This document shows positions 24,865 through 37,600 of a DNA stretch of 64,000 nucleotides, one piece after another. Each line of letters starts with the position of its first letter. Position 1 is the first letter of the stretch. Made by a program: the position numbers and the translations under genes. The notes below the pieces were generated by a model, which was not told where the DNA came from, did no database searches, and saw nothing but the letters and a program-made list of their open reading frames with translations. The DNA lies in contig CM018041.1 of assembly GCA_008638375.1 (NCBI GenBank), positions 17,320,453-17,384,452 of the forward strand, written 5' to 3'. This DNA comes from Nyssa sinensis (Eukaryota; Streptophyta; Magnoliopsida; Cornales; Nyssaceae).

Positions 24865-25359
24865 ACATGTGTCATAAATTATTACTTAAATTAAGAGCAT
24901 TCTAATTGTCATAAATTAAAACAGCCTTGCAACTTCTTAGATCGATCTTGCAACTTGAACAATAATGCTCAGTTAGTTAACACCATGGTTTATGTTATTT
25001 TATTTGATGAAAACATTACTTAGAGTATTTTTGTCATTTAACGACAAAATATTAATATATTTTTATTTAATATAATAGGTATTATATTAAATAATATGAT
25101 TAATTTTATAATATACTTAACGAAAACTATTCTAATATGTATATTATATATTGCATTATATAGTAAAGAACGTAATACATGGCGAAGCACAATACAATAT
25201 GTAAAGATAAAAAAACAAAATACATTTGATACTTAATTATTAATAGTTTATTCAAACACTCAAATGTAATTTTTGACATTACACTCACTTATAAAATACG
25301 TTTATCCATATGCTCAATAATTTAATTTAATTTAATTTAATCAAATCAACACTTTTATA

Positions 25360-25894
25360 TAACTGTTTATTTTCATCAGCTGCTTAATTTTAGTAACATT
25401 TTTACACTATCCAACCAAACATACACTTAATTATTTTAACTAAAGCTATTAGTGCTCTTGGTATATAGTTATTGTCAAAGTAAATTTAATTGTTTTAGAA
25501 TCATAACCTTAATTCTTTGACAATTTAAGTTATTTTGAAAATATTTAAAATCATTCTAACAATAAAAATTTCCATTTAAGAGAAATTTTTCTAAAATCCA
25601 ATATAATTAAATGAGTTTTTTAAGCCATTTCATTTTCTTTAAAAGAATTTCAATGTCTTTAGGTGATTGAGAGATTTGAATAAATTTTCTAAATAATAAT
25701 TAGTTGAATGCTATTAAACTTATGTGTTCTTTTAAATGAATAAGTTTGTGACATAGAAAAAATATATATTTTCAATTAAATAAAATTATTATATTGATTA
25801 ATTGTTTAATAACCTTGAACTAAATAAAAAAAACCCAAGTCCACTCTTGAATATCATGGAAGCCAACGAAATTTTAGAACAAAACTCAGTTTAC

Positions 25895-25931
<37 letters not shown>

Positions 25932-27045
25932 AAAGTTAGTCAATCTTTAAAGTGGATGGTATTAAATTACTATTCTTAACTCTTCCTTCCATTCTCCTGC
26001 GAAGACTTAAATCGTTCTGCCATGCATAGACGTTACAACCTGTTGTTCAATATAATATGACTCAACTTTGTTAGAGAATTAATTTTTTAATCACTTGCAT
26101 TCTACATACATAAGAGAGAAATCTTTGTCTTTACTTTCTAACTTTTGGGTTACAAAATTATCAGCATTTCTGAGAAAGACATTAATTATAAAATGTATTT
26201 GAAGTTAAAATTTTATTAAAAAAAAAATCACTTTTGTGAGTTTTATGAATAAATTATACTAATTTTTATTATTTTAAAATGAGATGTTGAATTACTATCA
26301 TTCTTATCGACTTCATTTTGACATGCTTGATAGTGAAGAATATTATAATTAGTCAAATAAACAAAAGCGTATTAAATGTAATTATAAAAAATTTAGAAAA
26401 GATTAATATAATTATTTTTTATTATTTATATGAGTGAGTCTCACTCATAAATAAAAAATTAATTACTAATCTGGTTAGTCAATTTTTCATCTTTTTTTTT
26501 ATTTTATTTATTTTTTTCTACTCCAAAATTTTATATAAAAATAATAGTATTAAGGTGAGTTGCGAACGACATAATAGTTTCAATCATTTGTATATAAAAA
26601 GATGATTTGATTTTGATTTGATAGTCACTTCACTTACGACTAAACAAAATTAGAAAAAGGAAAATAATAAATGAATCTGGCAGAAGTTAGCAACTAGTGG
26701 CATGAGATGAGATGAGATGAGATGATTTCATAATGATAGGGGGCCATTCCTTTGTTATCTTAAATCTTAAATAGTCAAATTCTGACACTCTCTACTCAGC
26801 CTGTCATTTCTCAGAATGACTACTTCTCAAATTGTCATAATAAATGTATCCTCAAACTTGCACTCTTCCACCGTCTGTTTCTTGTTTGATACTCTATGGA
26901 GAGAACCCAAAAAAAAAAAAAGTGGAAAAGAAGGTTCCTTCAATTGCTTGCAATGAGGTTTGCTCCTCAGTTCCACACATTTTGGGCATATAAAGTGCTG
27001 ACATCTTTGATTATATGGGACCTACTACCTCTCCAAATTTAAGAC
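25360..27045. repeat. Decayed intergenic block, copy 2
   Basis: Carries the same anchors as 20540-24760: AAAGCTATTAGTGCTC (25442), GAGAAATTTTTCTAAAATCC and TTTTTTAAGCCATT (25580-25630), TTTCAATCATTTGTATATAA (about 26578), TCTCAAATTGTCATAATAAA (26826), and GCTGACATCTTTGATTATAT then GGGACCTACTACC (about 26997-27030). An (AT)n run lies at 25899-25928 and an (ATGAG)n run at 26702-26725. Shorter than copy 1 because several internal segments are missing. Confidence 0.65.
26702..26725. repeat. (ATGAG)n microsatellite
   Basis: Four and a half ATGAG units. Confidence 0.9.
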
Positions 27046-27764
27046 CATGAGGACTGACTGATTTGATTCGCTACAATATTTTAATTTTTGCCTTATGATT
27101 AAATTATGTAATACACATTATATAAAACATTGATATTTTTAATTATACGAGACGCTCCAAGATTGAAAAGCACTCTAATGTCAACATTGATAATAAAGAA
27201 GAGTACTAATAACACTTCTCTAATTATATATTGCAATAATGCTATAGTTTTTAAAAATTTATTTCAAATGATATAACACTTACAGTGACAAAATTACATT
27301 AACTTTATGATTTAAAATATTATTAATAATACAGTATCAGATAAATGTTATATCATTTGAAGTATAAATTTAAAATATAGATTTAAGAAGTATATCATTA
27401 TTCATTATATTGTGTAAAGAGGTGGTTAAAGTTGTAGTTTTTATAAATATTAGAAAATAAGTGGTAAAATATTTTATTTAATTTTATGGACTATTCTATT
27501 GTCTAAATTGGTTTGATTTGTATCAAAGTAAAAGTAGGATGTGTAATTGCACACGAGAGAGGCGGTTTTGGGAGGTGGCAAAGGGGGAACATTGTCTCCC
27601 AAAAATTTGAAAAATTAAACTTTTGTTTTGTAATTTTGCTAATTTTTTTTTTTTAAAAAAATTAGGAACTATTCCCCCTCCCCTCGTAAATCGTTAAATT
27701 TATATAAAAATCTCTCTTAAATTTCTAATGTATGCACTGTGACCTCTCCCACGATATCAATTAT

Positions 27765-28870
27765 TTTCCTAAAAGCTAATATTGTTCAGACAATAGATCT
27801 ATCATAATTCTAATATCAAAGTAAATTTAACTGTTTTCAAAATAATGTATAACTTTTTAACAATAAAAGTATCCAAAAATTTGTTTTAAAACAAAAAAAA
27901 AAAAAAAAAGGGTACATGTTATTTAAGGGGCTCCAAGAGAGAAATTTATCTAAACTATAACATAATTAAATGATTTTTAAGCCATTTTACTTTCTTTGGA
28001 GGAACTTCAATGCTATTCACTTGATCGAAAAAGCTTTCAATAATATTTTTAGATAATAATTATCTTCTAATAAGGCCCATCCAATCTATGTATTTTTTTA
28101 AAATAAAAGCTCACGTGTAGAAAACATCTTTTTCAATTAAATAAAAAATAAATTATACAAACACCTCTCTAATTCCTCTCACTTTTACCTAATTCTCTAT
28201 AATTTATGATAAAAACATTTCTTCATATATTGAAAATCAAGTTTTAATTCATAGATATAAAATAACCGCCTGAGATATATATATATATATATATATATTA
28301 ACTTTTAAATTATAGAAATCAAATGAAAACGAGTGAAATTATATAAATATTTATATAATTTTTTTCTTAAATAAAATTATTGTGTTGATTAGTTGTAGAA
28401 TAACTTTGATTAAATCTCACTTTCATCTTAATAATATATATCTCTGTAGTTATTTTTAAAAATAAAATAAAAAAAAAAAGACTGAGAGTAGACAAAATTT
28501 AGGTTTGATTGTCATATTTGAATTATTCGTACATTTTTATACGAACGAACATGTGAGTACTATTATGCGTAAAATACACAAAATATTCCAAATGTGTTGA
28601 TAACATTCCTCAAAGGTTCACATTTAAGGGTCAAATTTGACTATTTCCTTGGTATCACCCACTTTCACAAACTATTATACAATAATGTGTTCTGCGGGCT
28701 TTAGACTCTTCCAAGTGTCAAATTTTAGATGTTCTACAAAAAGGAAAATGGGGGCCTACAAATGCTTGGGAATAACCTTCCCTTTCCTTCCTCTTACTCC
28801 TTGCATATGAGAAAAAAAAAGGTGCTAGCATCTTTGACAAAGACATTACTTATCCTCATATTAAAATATT
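27765..28870. repeat. Decayed intergenic block, copy 3
   Basis: Anchors: AAAGCTAATATTGTTC (27772), GAGAAATTTATCTAAAC and TTTTTAAGCCATTTT (27938-27990), GACTCTTCCAAGTGTC (about 28704), and GCTAGCATCTTTGACAAAGA then CATTACTTATC (about 28829-28858). The most diverged and shortest of the three recognisable copies. An (AT)n run lies at 28275-28298. Confidence 0.55.
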
Positions 28871-29559
28871 ATTATTTTTTGACCTTTTCTTTTCTTTTTT
28901 TTTCTCAATTATGTAAGATTAAGAATGTCAACGAGACAAAATTTTAAGTAGAAGAGGTTTGGAAAGTATATAAATAAATTAAGAGTTTAGAATTCAATTG
29001 TTTGAAAAAGAAAGATTTAAAATTATTTCGCTCTTACTTATAGTATGAAATCTCTTTGTCCTGTTATTTCTTAAATTAAGATAACGAGTTTAGCACAAAT
29101 AGAATGAGCACGAGATAGGTACGTTTTTATATAACTCAACTGATGTCAGAGATAATATACTATTTAAGCCACGAGACAAATTTAAGATGAGAACTTTATA
29201 AATAGAGAAGACGATTCGAGATAGGGATATCTCATTCCTTACTCGTTTCGTTAACATTTTTAAATAAAATCATTTAAGAAATTATTTATATTTAGTTTTA
29301 AAATAAAAATTTCTTATTAACACCAACTCTTATAAACTAAAACATCAAAGCGGATGTATGCTGTTTGATAGAATTTAAGAAATGTATTTTTCAAAAATTT
29401 AACTTAATTAAATAATTTTTAACTTAGTTTATTCTTTTTGAAAGACAATTTCATCAAAAATTGTAAAATGAATTTGATAAAAAAAAAAAAAACAAATATA
29501 AATTATTAAATTAAAATAATCTTTTAAATAAAAGTCATCAAATAATAATTTTCTATGAG
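28871..29559. other. AT-rich intergenic DNA, no feature recognised
   Basis: Poly-A/T rich, with no gene or clear repeat. It separates the block copies from the demethylase promoter. Confidence 0.5.
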
Positions 29560-30462
29560 GGAGAGAGAGTTCAAAGTTCAAAGTTCAAAGTAGGGCACCA
29601 AAAGTGTGGAATTACTTGGTTTTTTGGGATGAGTCACGTGTTTAGGTCATGCAAACTGGCCAGGCGGCTTAACCCGTGCAAGTTGGGTAAGTGAGATGAA
29701 ATTACCAATTTACCCTTTTCATTTCTACCATTGGTTATTAGTATTGAATTTGCTAATTTTGCCGTCAAAATTACCTGTACAACCCCCTCTCTCTCTCATT
29801 GGTTCAGAGACAAAGGACAAAAGATGTTACTAGTTAGCTTAGCATATTTATAATGTGTATTTTATAGATGGCAAGTGATTGGGGCACCCTTATGGCAATA
29901 ATTCATGAGGCACCCATCAAACCAAATTACCAAAATAACCTCCTATAATCTATTTCCATTTTTGACAAATTATTAAAAAAAAAAATTCTTTTATTCTTTT
30001 TCTATTTTAAGGTAAGTGAATCTCCGATACTTATCCATTGCAGCTGTTAGATACTTGTGTAACAGTATTGTTATTCAATTCATTATATACAATGACACAT
30101 TACCTAATTTATTGTAAATTCATGGATAGTTTTTTTTATTTCTTTAGTTAACCTATCATTTTGACTAATTGAGTGAGACTGAATATGAAATTAACTCCAT
30201 TTCTTTACATAAATTCCAATGAGAGCAGAGATTTTGTGGGTTAAATGTCATCCTTGATTCTTTTACTTTTTGGGTAAGTGAATTATATATGTAAGAATAT
30301 AAAAAATTAAATTTTCATAATCTAAATGCTAAAAATGTGACCTATCATAAATGTTAAAATCATGAAAAAATACTGCAAGTTTTTCATACCCCCAAACCCA
30401 GTAATTTTTTACCATTTTTTTTTTCTTTTATTGAGTTTAAATCTTTTTTTTTTCTCACTTAG

Positions 30463-30519
30463 CTACTCAACTCAACAAAGCATTATTCCAATTATTTGGG
30501 TCACTTACTTGAATCTTAT
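30463..30519 (+). repeat. Dispersed repeat motif near the demethylase promoter
   Basis: Contains ACTCAACTCAACAAAGC followed by TATTCCAATTATTTGGGTC and TACTTGAATC. Related copies occur at 57215-57300 (+) and 59377-59430 (-). The same CTCAACTCAAC/AAAGCCTTATCCCAA pattern is familiar from short interspersed repeats of many plant genomes, but its family cannot be named from this window. Confidence 0.6.
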
Positions 30520-30784
30520 CTTTTTATTCTTCTTCTTTTTTTTTTTATTTAGTTAAAACAAACATTATTATATTTTTTTTTTCCTATTTGGATAACAAAC
30601 TATATTTAAAACTTTTACAATGACCCCACCAAAAAAATGGCAGTACAGAAATCCAACGCATAATCTAAATGCTGTTTTTAATTTGGGTAACAATGGTGAT
30701 TTTGTGCTTTAAATGTAATATTGACTAAAGGTGGGTGTGCCCAGTTCATACAAATATGACCTGCCTAACCATGTGTATTTTTTG

Positions 30785-30792
30785 TATATAAA
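30785..30792 (+). promoter_or_regulatory. DME: TATA box of the demethylase gene
   Basis: TATATAAA within TTGTATATAAAGTATGG. A start site about 25-35 bp downstream (near 30815) would put the CT microsatellite inside the transcribed leader, common for plant genes. Confidence 0.6.
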
Positions 30793-30833
30793 GTATGGTC
30801 CTATCTGTTTGGTTTCTTTTCCTCCCTTTTTTT

Positions 30834-30836
<3 letters not shown>

Positions 30837-30881
<45 letters not shown>
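30837..30881 (+). repeat. (CT)n microsatellite in the 5' leader
   Basis: About 22 uninterrupted CT units, flanked by further pyrimidine-rich sequence. It lies just downstream of the TATA box. Confidence 0.95.
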
Positions 30882-30883
<2 letters not shown>

Positions 30884-31500
30884 CTCTCTCTATTTGTTGG
30901 TTTACCGGTAGACTGGCTTGGTTCTCCGGCATTGACTGTGCTGTCAGAAACCTCACTCCGGCTACCTGAGACGCTCAGAGATCGGTGAGCTGAGCTGCAC
31001 CTGAGAAATTTTCTGAATTTTTTCTGTTTGGCATTTTCACTGAATTCATTCTCTATTGACCAAACCAAACAACCTACAATTGCATTTCCCGCAAAATCAT
31101 AACAGAGATTCTATGCAGATTTTGTGGGTTTTATTTTCTTGTTCATTTCATTCCTCACCCATTCATAATAGGAATTAAAATCCTCCAATTTACTCAGATT
31201 CTGCAATTGTACTCTTTGTCTGATTTGTTTTTATTTTGTTTCCATTGTTTTTACATTTTGTTTTATTTTCATTGTTTCTGTGTGTTTTGCGAATTAGTAA
31301 AGTGAGGTGGGTCTGCAGTTGTTGAGAATACATCTTGTTTTTGAAATTGGATTTACTGGCATTGATTGCATGCCCACTATTCTGTCTGGTTTCCCAGGAA
31401 AAAAACGCTCTCTTTTGTTTTTTTACCGTTGTTTTACATGCTTCGAGATTGTTTTTGGTGAGAAATGTGCTTGGGGGTTTTGGCAGGGTAGGTTCAGGCA

Positions 31501-31575
31501 ATGGGAATAGGAGTGAAGAAGGGTTTACAGATAAATCAGTATCCGGGGATTTGCTGCGAACCTGAAGCTCTCTGA
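31501..31575 (+). CDS. Possible upstream ORF in the demethylase leader (24 codons)
   Basis: ATG at 31501 opens MGIGVKKGLQINQ and ends in CCEPEAL before TGA at 31573-31575, 72 bp before the chosen start of the main ORF and in the same frame. It is part of the mature leader only if the acceptor at 31486 (or the AG at 31497) is used. No known family; a role in translational control is only a possibility. Confidence 0.3.
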   Translation: MGIGVKKGLQINQYPGICCEPEAL

Positions 31576-31646
31576 GGGCTACACTTGAGTTTTGATACAC
31601 CAAAAGCACAAAATTAGAGTTTTTCTCAGGTTGCATGATTTCGAGA

Positions 31647-34600
31647 ATGAACTTTGGAAGGGGGCTTTCAATTCCAGAGGAAAATGATATGCAGAAAAGG
31701 AATTCTTGGATGCCCGTAACACCAGAAAAGCCCATTCAGCAGAGATCAAATCCCGAAAATTGGCAGGAATTGGTCGGAATTTACAGTGGTTTTTTGCAGG
31801 AGACCACAGATTTCAATCCAATTGAAGCGGCAGGTATAAATGGAGGTTTTAATAATTGGGATGTTGATCCGGCCGAGAAGAGAAGATTCAATCACAATGC
31901 TGGCTCCTACACAGAGAACTTTGTTGATGAGAGTGCAGCTTGGAATAGTAATCCCTTGGCAGAACTGCTAGCAATCAAGAATCCAAACTCTAGAGACTCC
32001 GGAAATGGAACAAGCAGCAATAGCACCCATGTTGCTACCAGACCTGCAAATCCCAGATCATATTCTCAAGTCGAAAGCAACCGGACAGAGTCCAATTCTA
32101 CCTGTCTGTTGCTTGGGGACCAAAATCACGCTGCGGGTTTAAACCAGTGGATTAATGGTGACAGATTCCCACAGATGCCTAAGGGTTAGTGATTAATGTT
32201 TTCTGTATTTCTGGTTTTGCAATTTCAGTTCTTATTTCACTTGTTCTTTCTCTGTTTTAACAAAAACCAAAAAAAAAACATAACTTTTTGGGGCCTGCTA
32301 AACCAAACAGCACTTAACCATCATTAAAGATAAATTTTCACCAAAATATGTAATCAATAATCGAGGACATTAACACCCCCCCCCATAGGACCCCCTAAAA
32401 GAAATAAAATAATTATGTAACAATTAACATCTATCAAATACCAACAACAAAAAAACAGGATTTCATCGGTCAATATTCTTCTAAATCTTTTCAACCTAAC
32501 AAAAACAAAATATTCTTCTCAATATTTAATACATTATTTGTGGCTAGTAGTCCATTCCTGTAATGACTCCATTAGATTAACTGTTGATGTTCAAATGTTG
32601 CAGAAAACCAACTTAACTGGCTTCCATTTGACATCTAAAAGCACCATAAAAGGTAAATCTAAACCATGTTGAATGGCTATGAAGAAAGAAAAGACTCAAT
32701 TCTTCACTACAAATTCCATAATTCATGCCACCATGAAGGGAAAAAAAATTCTTGACACTATCAAAGCACCCTTAGCATATTTGATCATGTGAATCAAATT
32801 CCTCTTTAATTTCCTAACAATAGCTAAAAAATGGAACATTGCTGGCTCTACAAACAAGTTTGGTGTACAATGTACCTTTGTTGAAGATACTATCTATGGG
32901 GGATAAAAAAAAAAAACTTTCAATTGCTAGGAGAAAAGTATAGAATACAACTATGTCATGAGATTTACACTTATTTGCTGGTAATCAAACTAATTTTCCT
33001 TTTTTTTCATAACTTAATCAGCAGTTGATGAGTAACAGAGAAATGTTGTCTTACAGATGGATTTCCTGTTCCTTGCTGGCCAATCTATAATCTAAACTCA
33101 CCACCAAGATCGGAAGCTGATGCAGCCTCGAGTGTGACCAATTCCTTTCAATTTGCACCTGTAACACCAGATCATGGCAAGCAGTTTGAAAACCGCTGTC
33201 GCTCCGAAACACACAATTTCTCAGTAGATGATAGCTCCAGTCAAGAAAAAGATAAACATGAGAATTTATTCACATCTGTAGGAAGTGAAGCCATTGAGAA
33301 TCACTCTGACGAACTCTTGCAGAACATTGTGGACTCATCATCTGCCGCCATTTCCACACTATTGAAGGAAAAGAACAATTCTAACCTGGGAGATGATGGA
33401 GACATTGACCTGAATAAGACACCCCAGCTGAAACCATCAAAAAGAAGAAAACACAGGCCGAAGGTAGTTGTAGAAGGCAAACCCAAAAGGACTCCAAAAT
33501 CCACAACTCCAAACAATAAGTCCAAGGAGAACCCATCAGGAAAAAGGAAGTATGTGCGCAGGAAGGGCCTCAAAGACTCAGCAACCGAACAGGCAGATGT
33601 CGTTAGTGAAGTTACAGTTCCTATTGTTGGGCCTGCAGCGAAATCATGCAGGAGAGTGTTGAATTTTGACTTGGAAAACGAAACAAGAGAGGAATGCCAG
33701 GAAAAAGCAGCTACTCAGCAGGCAGAAATACATCCAGAGAAAAGGTTGGCTACAAATTTGAATTTGGATTTCCAAGCTCTAGAAACATGCACCAGGAACA
33801 ATGACTCTGGAACAAAATCAGCTGCACAGATATGGCACCAAGATAGATATATAGCAGAGCAGCAGCAAGTACGAACTACATGTAACCTTGACTGTTCCAG
33901 GGATCAAATGCCGGCTGAATGCAAACCATTGCCAGAAAGACATGCCCCAGAAGCCCTGCCAGCTGCAATGAAAGACCGTACTTTAAATGTCATTGCAAGA
34001 AATATCAACATGAGAAATTCTACTCCATGTCAAAACAGGGGCAAAAATGGTTACAGTCAGGTGCATCAACAAGTCCATGGAGAAGCATTAAGCCAGATTG
34101 TCTTTCAAGCAAATACTAGTAATCAAAACCTTGAGAGAACCAGACAGACGATATGGCAAAGTAATCCTCAATTGCTCGTGCAAAATGTGGTCAATTCTTA
34201 CGCCAAAAGAGGATCCAAGAGAGAATATTCTCATATGATTGAGCAGGCATACCCATGTACTGAAAATCTGATGGGTCCTCCATTGTTTGGCAAGGAAACA
34301 TATCGAGCAGATGACTATAACAGTAACAGCAGCAATTTTAGCACAGGTCCAGAAGTTCACAAGAAAAATAAAAGTGAGAATGGATTTCATGCAACTGCAT
34401 CTAGCAGACCGTGTTGTACAGCTTTTAAAGATAGTTCAAGACAAGTGGCAATAGAAGGCAGGAAGGGGGTCCATGCAAACAATTTTACATCACAAATCAG
34501 CACAAGAATATTGGAATCTTACGTTGATATTGACAAGACTTCTAATAAGCTAAACAATAGGGTCAATGTAAGTACTGGTAACTGGAATGTTCACTCCATG

Positions 34601-37600
34601 GCCAATGAGCATAAGTTCCAGAAGCAACTTATTTTGTCCGAACTACATTCACAGACAGCACGGATGGCAGAGAAAATATCCAGAGGAACTACTGGTAACT
34701 GGAATGTTCACTCCATGGCCAATGAGCATAAGTTCCAGAAGCAACTTATTTTGTCCGAACTACATTCACAGACAGAAAGGATGGCAGAGAAAATATCCAG
34801 AGGATCTACCATGGTCCACGGCCCCACCTTGCCAACTGCAATGACTAACTGGAGCCTGCAGTCATCAACTCCTGCATCTGATTATGTGCAAAGAACTGAA
34901 GCTTGCCACGCTAATATGACAGCAAAGAAGCCAGCTTTGGAACCAACTACATCTAATATAGAGTCATCCAGAACAGATAAAGTGCCTCTGCAAGAGCAGA
35001 AGAATGCCTCACATGGTAATCAACAATTCTCCATGAAAGCAAGAGGTACCTGTTCAGAAAACTTAAAAATTAAGAATCAAAACCACTCAAAACTTCAAGA
35101 TTTTCAATTCAAAATAATAACAGCAACATCTGTTTTTGCAGGCAGGCCAGGAAAACAAAAATACCCAGTTGCAATTGATGAGATCATATACCGACTGCAA
35201 GGTCTAAATATTGGTGGGGGCAACAAAATCATTGGGCAAGAGCAAAATGCACTTGTTCCATACAAAGGAGATGGTACAATTATTCCATACGAGGGGTTCG
35301 ATCCTACCAAGAGACGCAAACCACGGCCTAAAGTGGACCTTGACCCAGAGACAAATAGAATTTGGAAACTCTTGATGGGGAAGGAAGGAAGTGAAGGTGC
35401 TGAAGCAGAGGACAAGAACAAGGAAAAATGGTGGGAAGAAGAAAGGAAAGTGTTCCGTGGGCGTGCAGACTCATTCATTGCACGCATGCATCTTGTTCAG
35501 GGTACAAAAACAAATCCCTATATCTTTGTCCTCAAACTTCCAAATCTTGCGAGCATATTGCTAGATTGATACTTTCTTCTCATCTAGTTCTCCATTATAT
35601 ATTAAATGGTTCATTTAGGACCTCTCATTATGACATGCACAGATCATTCTAGGGTACCTCTTTTTCTTTTTCTTTTTCTTTTCTTTTCTTCTTTTTTTTT
35701 TTCTTATGTATGCTGGGCTACCTAATAATGAAGCTTAGATCAAAAGTGAATGAATAACTTCAATACAAGACCAAAGAGCCATCATTAAAGCATGAAACAT
35801 ATCAATTTGAAGAAAATACCAGCTGCCAACTAAATCAACCAGTATGTAACCAATGTCCAATTAGGTAGAATTTCCAGAAGTGTGAATAAATACAGCAGTG
35901 TGCTGTTCAAAAAAAGCCTAAGCAGTGCTAACAAGGAAAAACATTACACAGGCAGTCCATAGACTTACAAATCTGAGAAAAGAAGCTGAAATACCTAAAA
36001 ATGAATTTTTATGTTCTATTGCTTCACCGTCATCAGGGACGTTGTTTTAATTGCAGTAATTAATTTCATTTTGAAGACACTAACAACCAAATGAAGTTTA
36101 TTAGTTGATTTACTTCCAAAAAAAAAAAAAACAATTCCATTGCTACTGCAGGCATCTCTTGGATAGAAATATTATTATTCACTGTACCAAGAATGAACAC
36201 AACAATTTTCCAAGATTTCTTTGTGAAATAAATAGAGAATTATAGATGTATACGAAATTAACCAAAATCACAATGGTACTTTTCACAGGGGATAGACGTT
36301 TCTCGCAATGGAAAGGATCAGTAGTTGACTCAGTAATAGGAGTGTTCCTTACTCAGAATGTTTCAGACCATCTTTCAAGGTAAAGTCAGGCTTTTAACAT
36401 AATTCTAAGATCAAAATTCCCTTGAAATTAAATTATGAAATCATATAAATTGATCACCTGTGTGACTTCTTTTCCATTCTATGCAGCTCTGCCTTCATGT
36501 CTCTAGCGGCAAGATTCCCCCTTCAGACAACAACCAACCAGAAGTGCTGTGAAAGTGAGAGAAGCATATTGATTGAACAGCAAGAGGTCCAAATACAAGA
36601 CCTGAACGACATCATTAACTGTCATGAAAAAATAGCAAGGCAACCAGCCTATAACCAAAGCTCCATGGCATCCCATGGATCATCAGACCACAGAGTAGAT
36701 AATCTAACCTTGGGAACAAGTACAGGTTTAGCAAATGAGCATAATAGAAGAATAGAAGATATCATTGCATCACAAAATTCTTTTGGCTCTGTTTCTCTTC
36801 AAGCCAATGGAGAAATCAGATCCTGTGCAGGGTACAGCTCACAGGCAGAAGATACAACTACTGGCAAACCCAACAAGATTTACGGTTCTGACCAAATAAA
36901 TCTTCTAAAAACAGAGAAAAGTGCTGCAATTCAGAAATTTTATAGTCATCTAATTGGGAGCTCATCTATAAATGAGGGGTTCAAGCATGGGCATAAGCAA
37001 TCAGTGGATACAGAGTATAGCACTCGAATTCGAACACTGGACAAAGTTGCTAACGTGGGAGGGTCTTCCATCTTTACTTACCCAGTCAATTCTAAAATTC
37101 ACCATATGCAAAGACCAATTGTTCATTCCAGTAATTTTCGGTTGCACATGATGCCAGCAGATTCAGGAGTTCTTGAAGTAGACTGTTTTAGAGAGTTAGG
37201 GGAAGAAAGCATCTCTTCTTTGCCTTCAAGTGCTTCAGAAATTAACAAGGCAAAAGGTGTAGACCATATGAGCAAAAGCATTGGACATGGGACAGAAAGT
37301 ACAAGAAAAACCATTGTTCAACAGAATGGAGTACCAAGGATGCAAGCATCGACAGAAGGTCCATCCGCATTTCTAAGCAAGCACCCCACACTCCAAGAAA
37401 GTAGCTTACAACCAGTACCTCACACTGTGAAGGATCAATTTTCCACCAACACTCATCAAGAGAGGTCAAGAACTTTTCAATTGGAAAGCACATTGGCTAA
37501 AGAACCTAAAAAACCAGCTGAAACACTGGCTAAAATGCAAACTGGTATGAGGCAGCAGGTTCCTAATGATCCTAAGTTCACAGAACAAACCTTTGGTTTG

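Larger units (their letters stand above)
29560..30815 (+). promoter_or_regulatory. DME: Presumed promoter of the DNA demethylase gene
   Basis: Lies directly upstream of the TATA box and CT-rich leader of the gene. It contains GTTCAAAGTTCAAAG (three TTCAAAG units, about 29569-29590), a G-box in GAGTCACGTGTTT (about 29631), ATTGG/CCAAT motifs (29732, 29798) and a pyrimidine run near 29785. A short dispersed repeat lies at 30463-30519, about 270 bp before the TATA box. The extent is a judgement; no transcript start is known. Confidence 0.5.
30815..31646 (+). other. DME: 5' leader region with probable leader intron
   Basis: A first non-coding exon is inferred from about 30815 to 30984, ending at a good donor (ATCG followed by GTGAGC). 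Possible acceptors are TTTTGGCAG ending at 31486 and TTTTCTCAG ending at 31630. Choosing the first places a 24-codon upstream ORF in the mature leader; choosing the second removes it. The exact structure needs transcripts. Confidence 0.5.

Noticed and set aside
30709..31068. A 119-codon minus-strand ORF across the (CT)n repeat
   Set aside because: Most of it is an Arg-Glu run from the microsatellite.
31635..31646. ATG at 31635 as the demethylase start
   Set aside because: It would add only MISR; family N-termini resemble MNFGRG or MNSRAD, so ATG 31647 is preferred, though the upstream ATG cannot be excluded.
35104..35487. A 127-codon antisense ORF in demethylase exon 2
   Set aside because: It is the reverse shadow of a strongly conserved coding region (domain A) and has no independent support.
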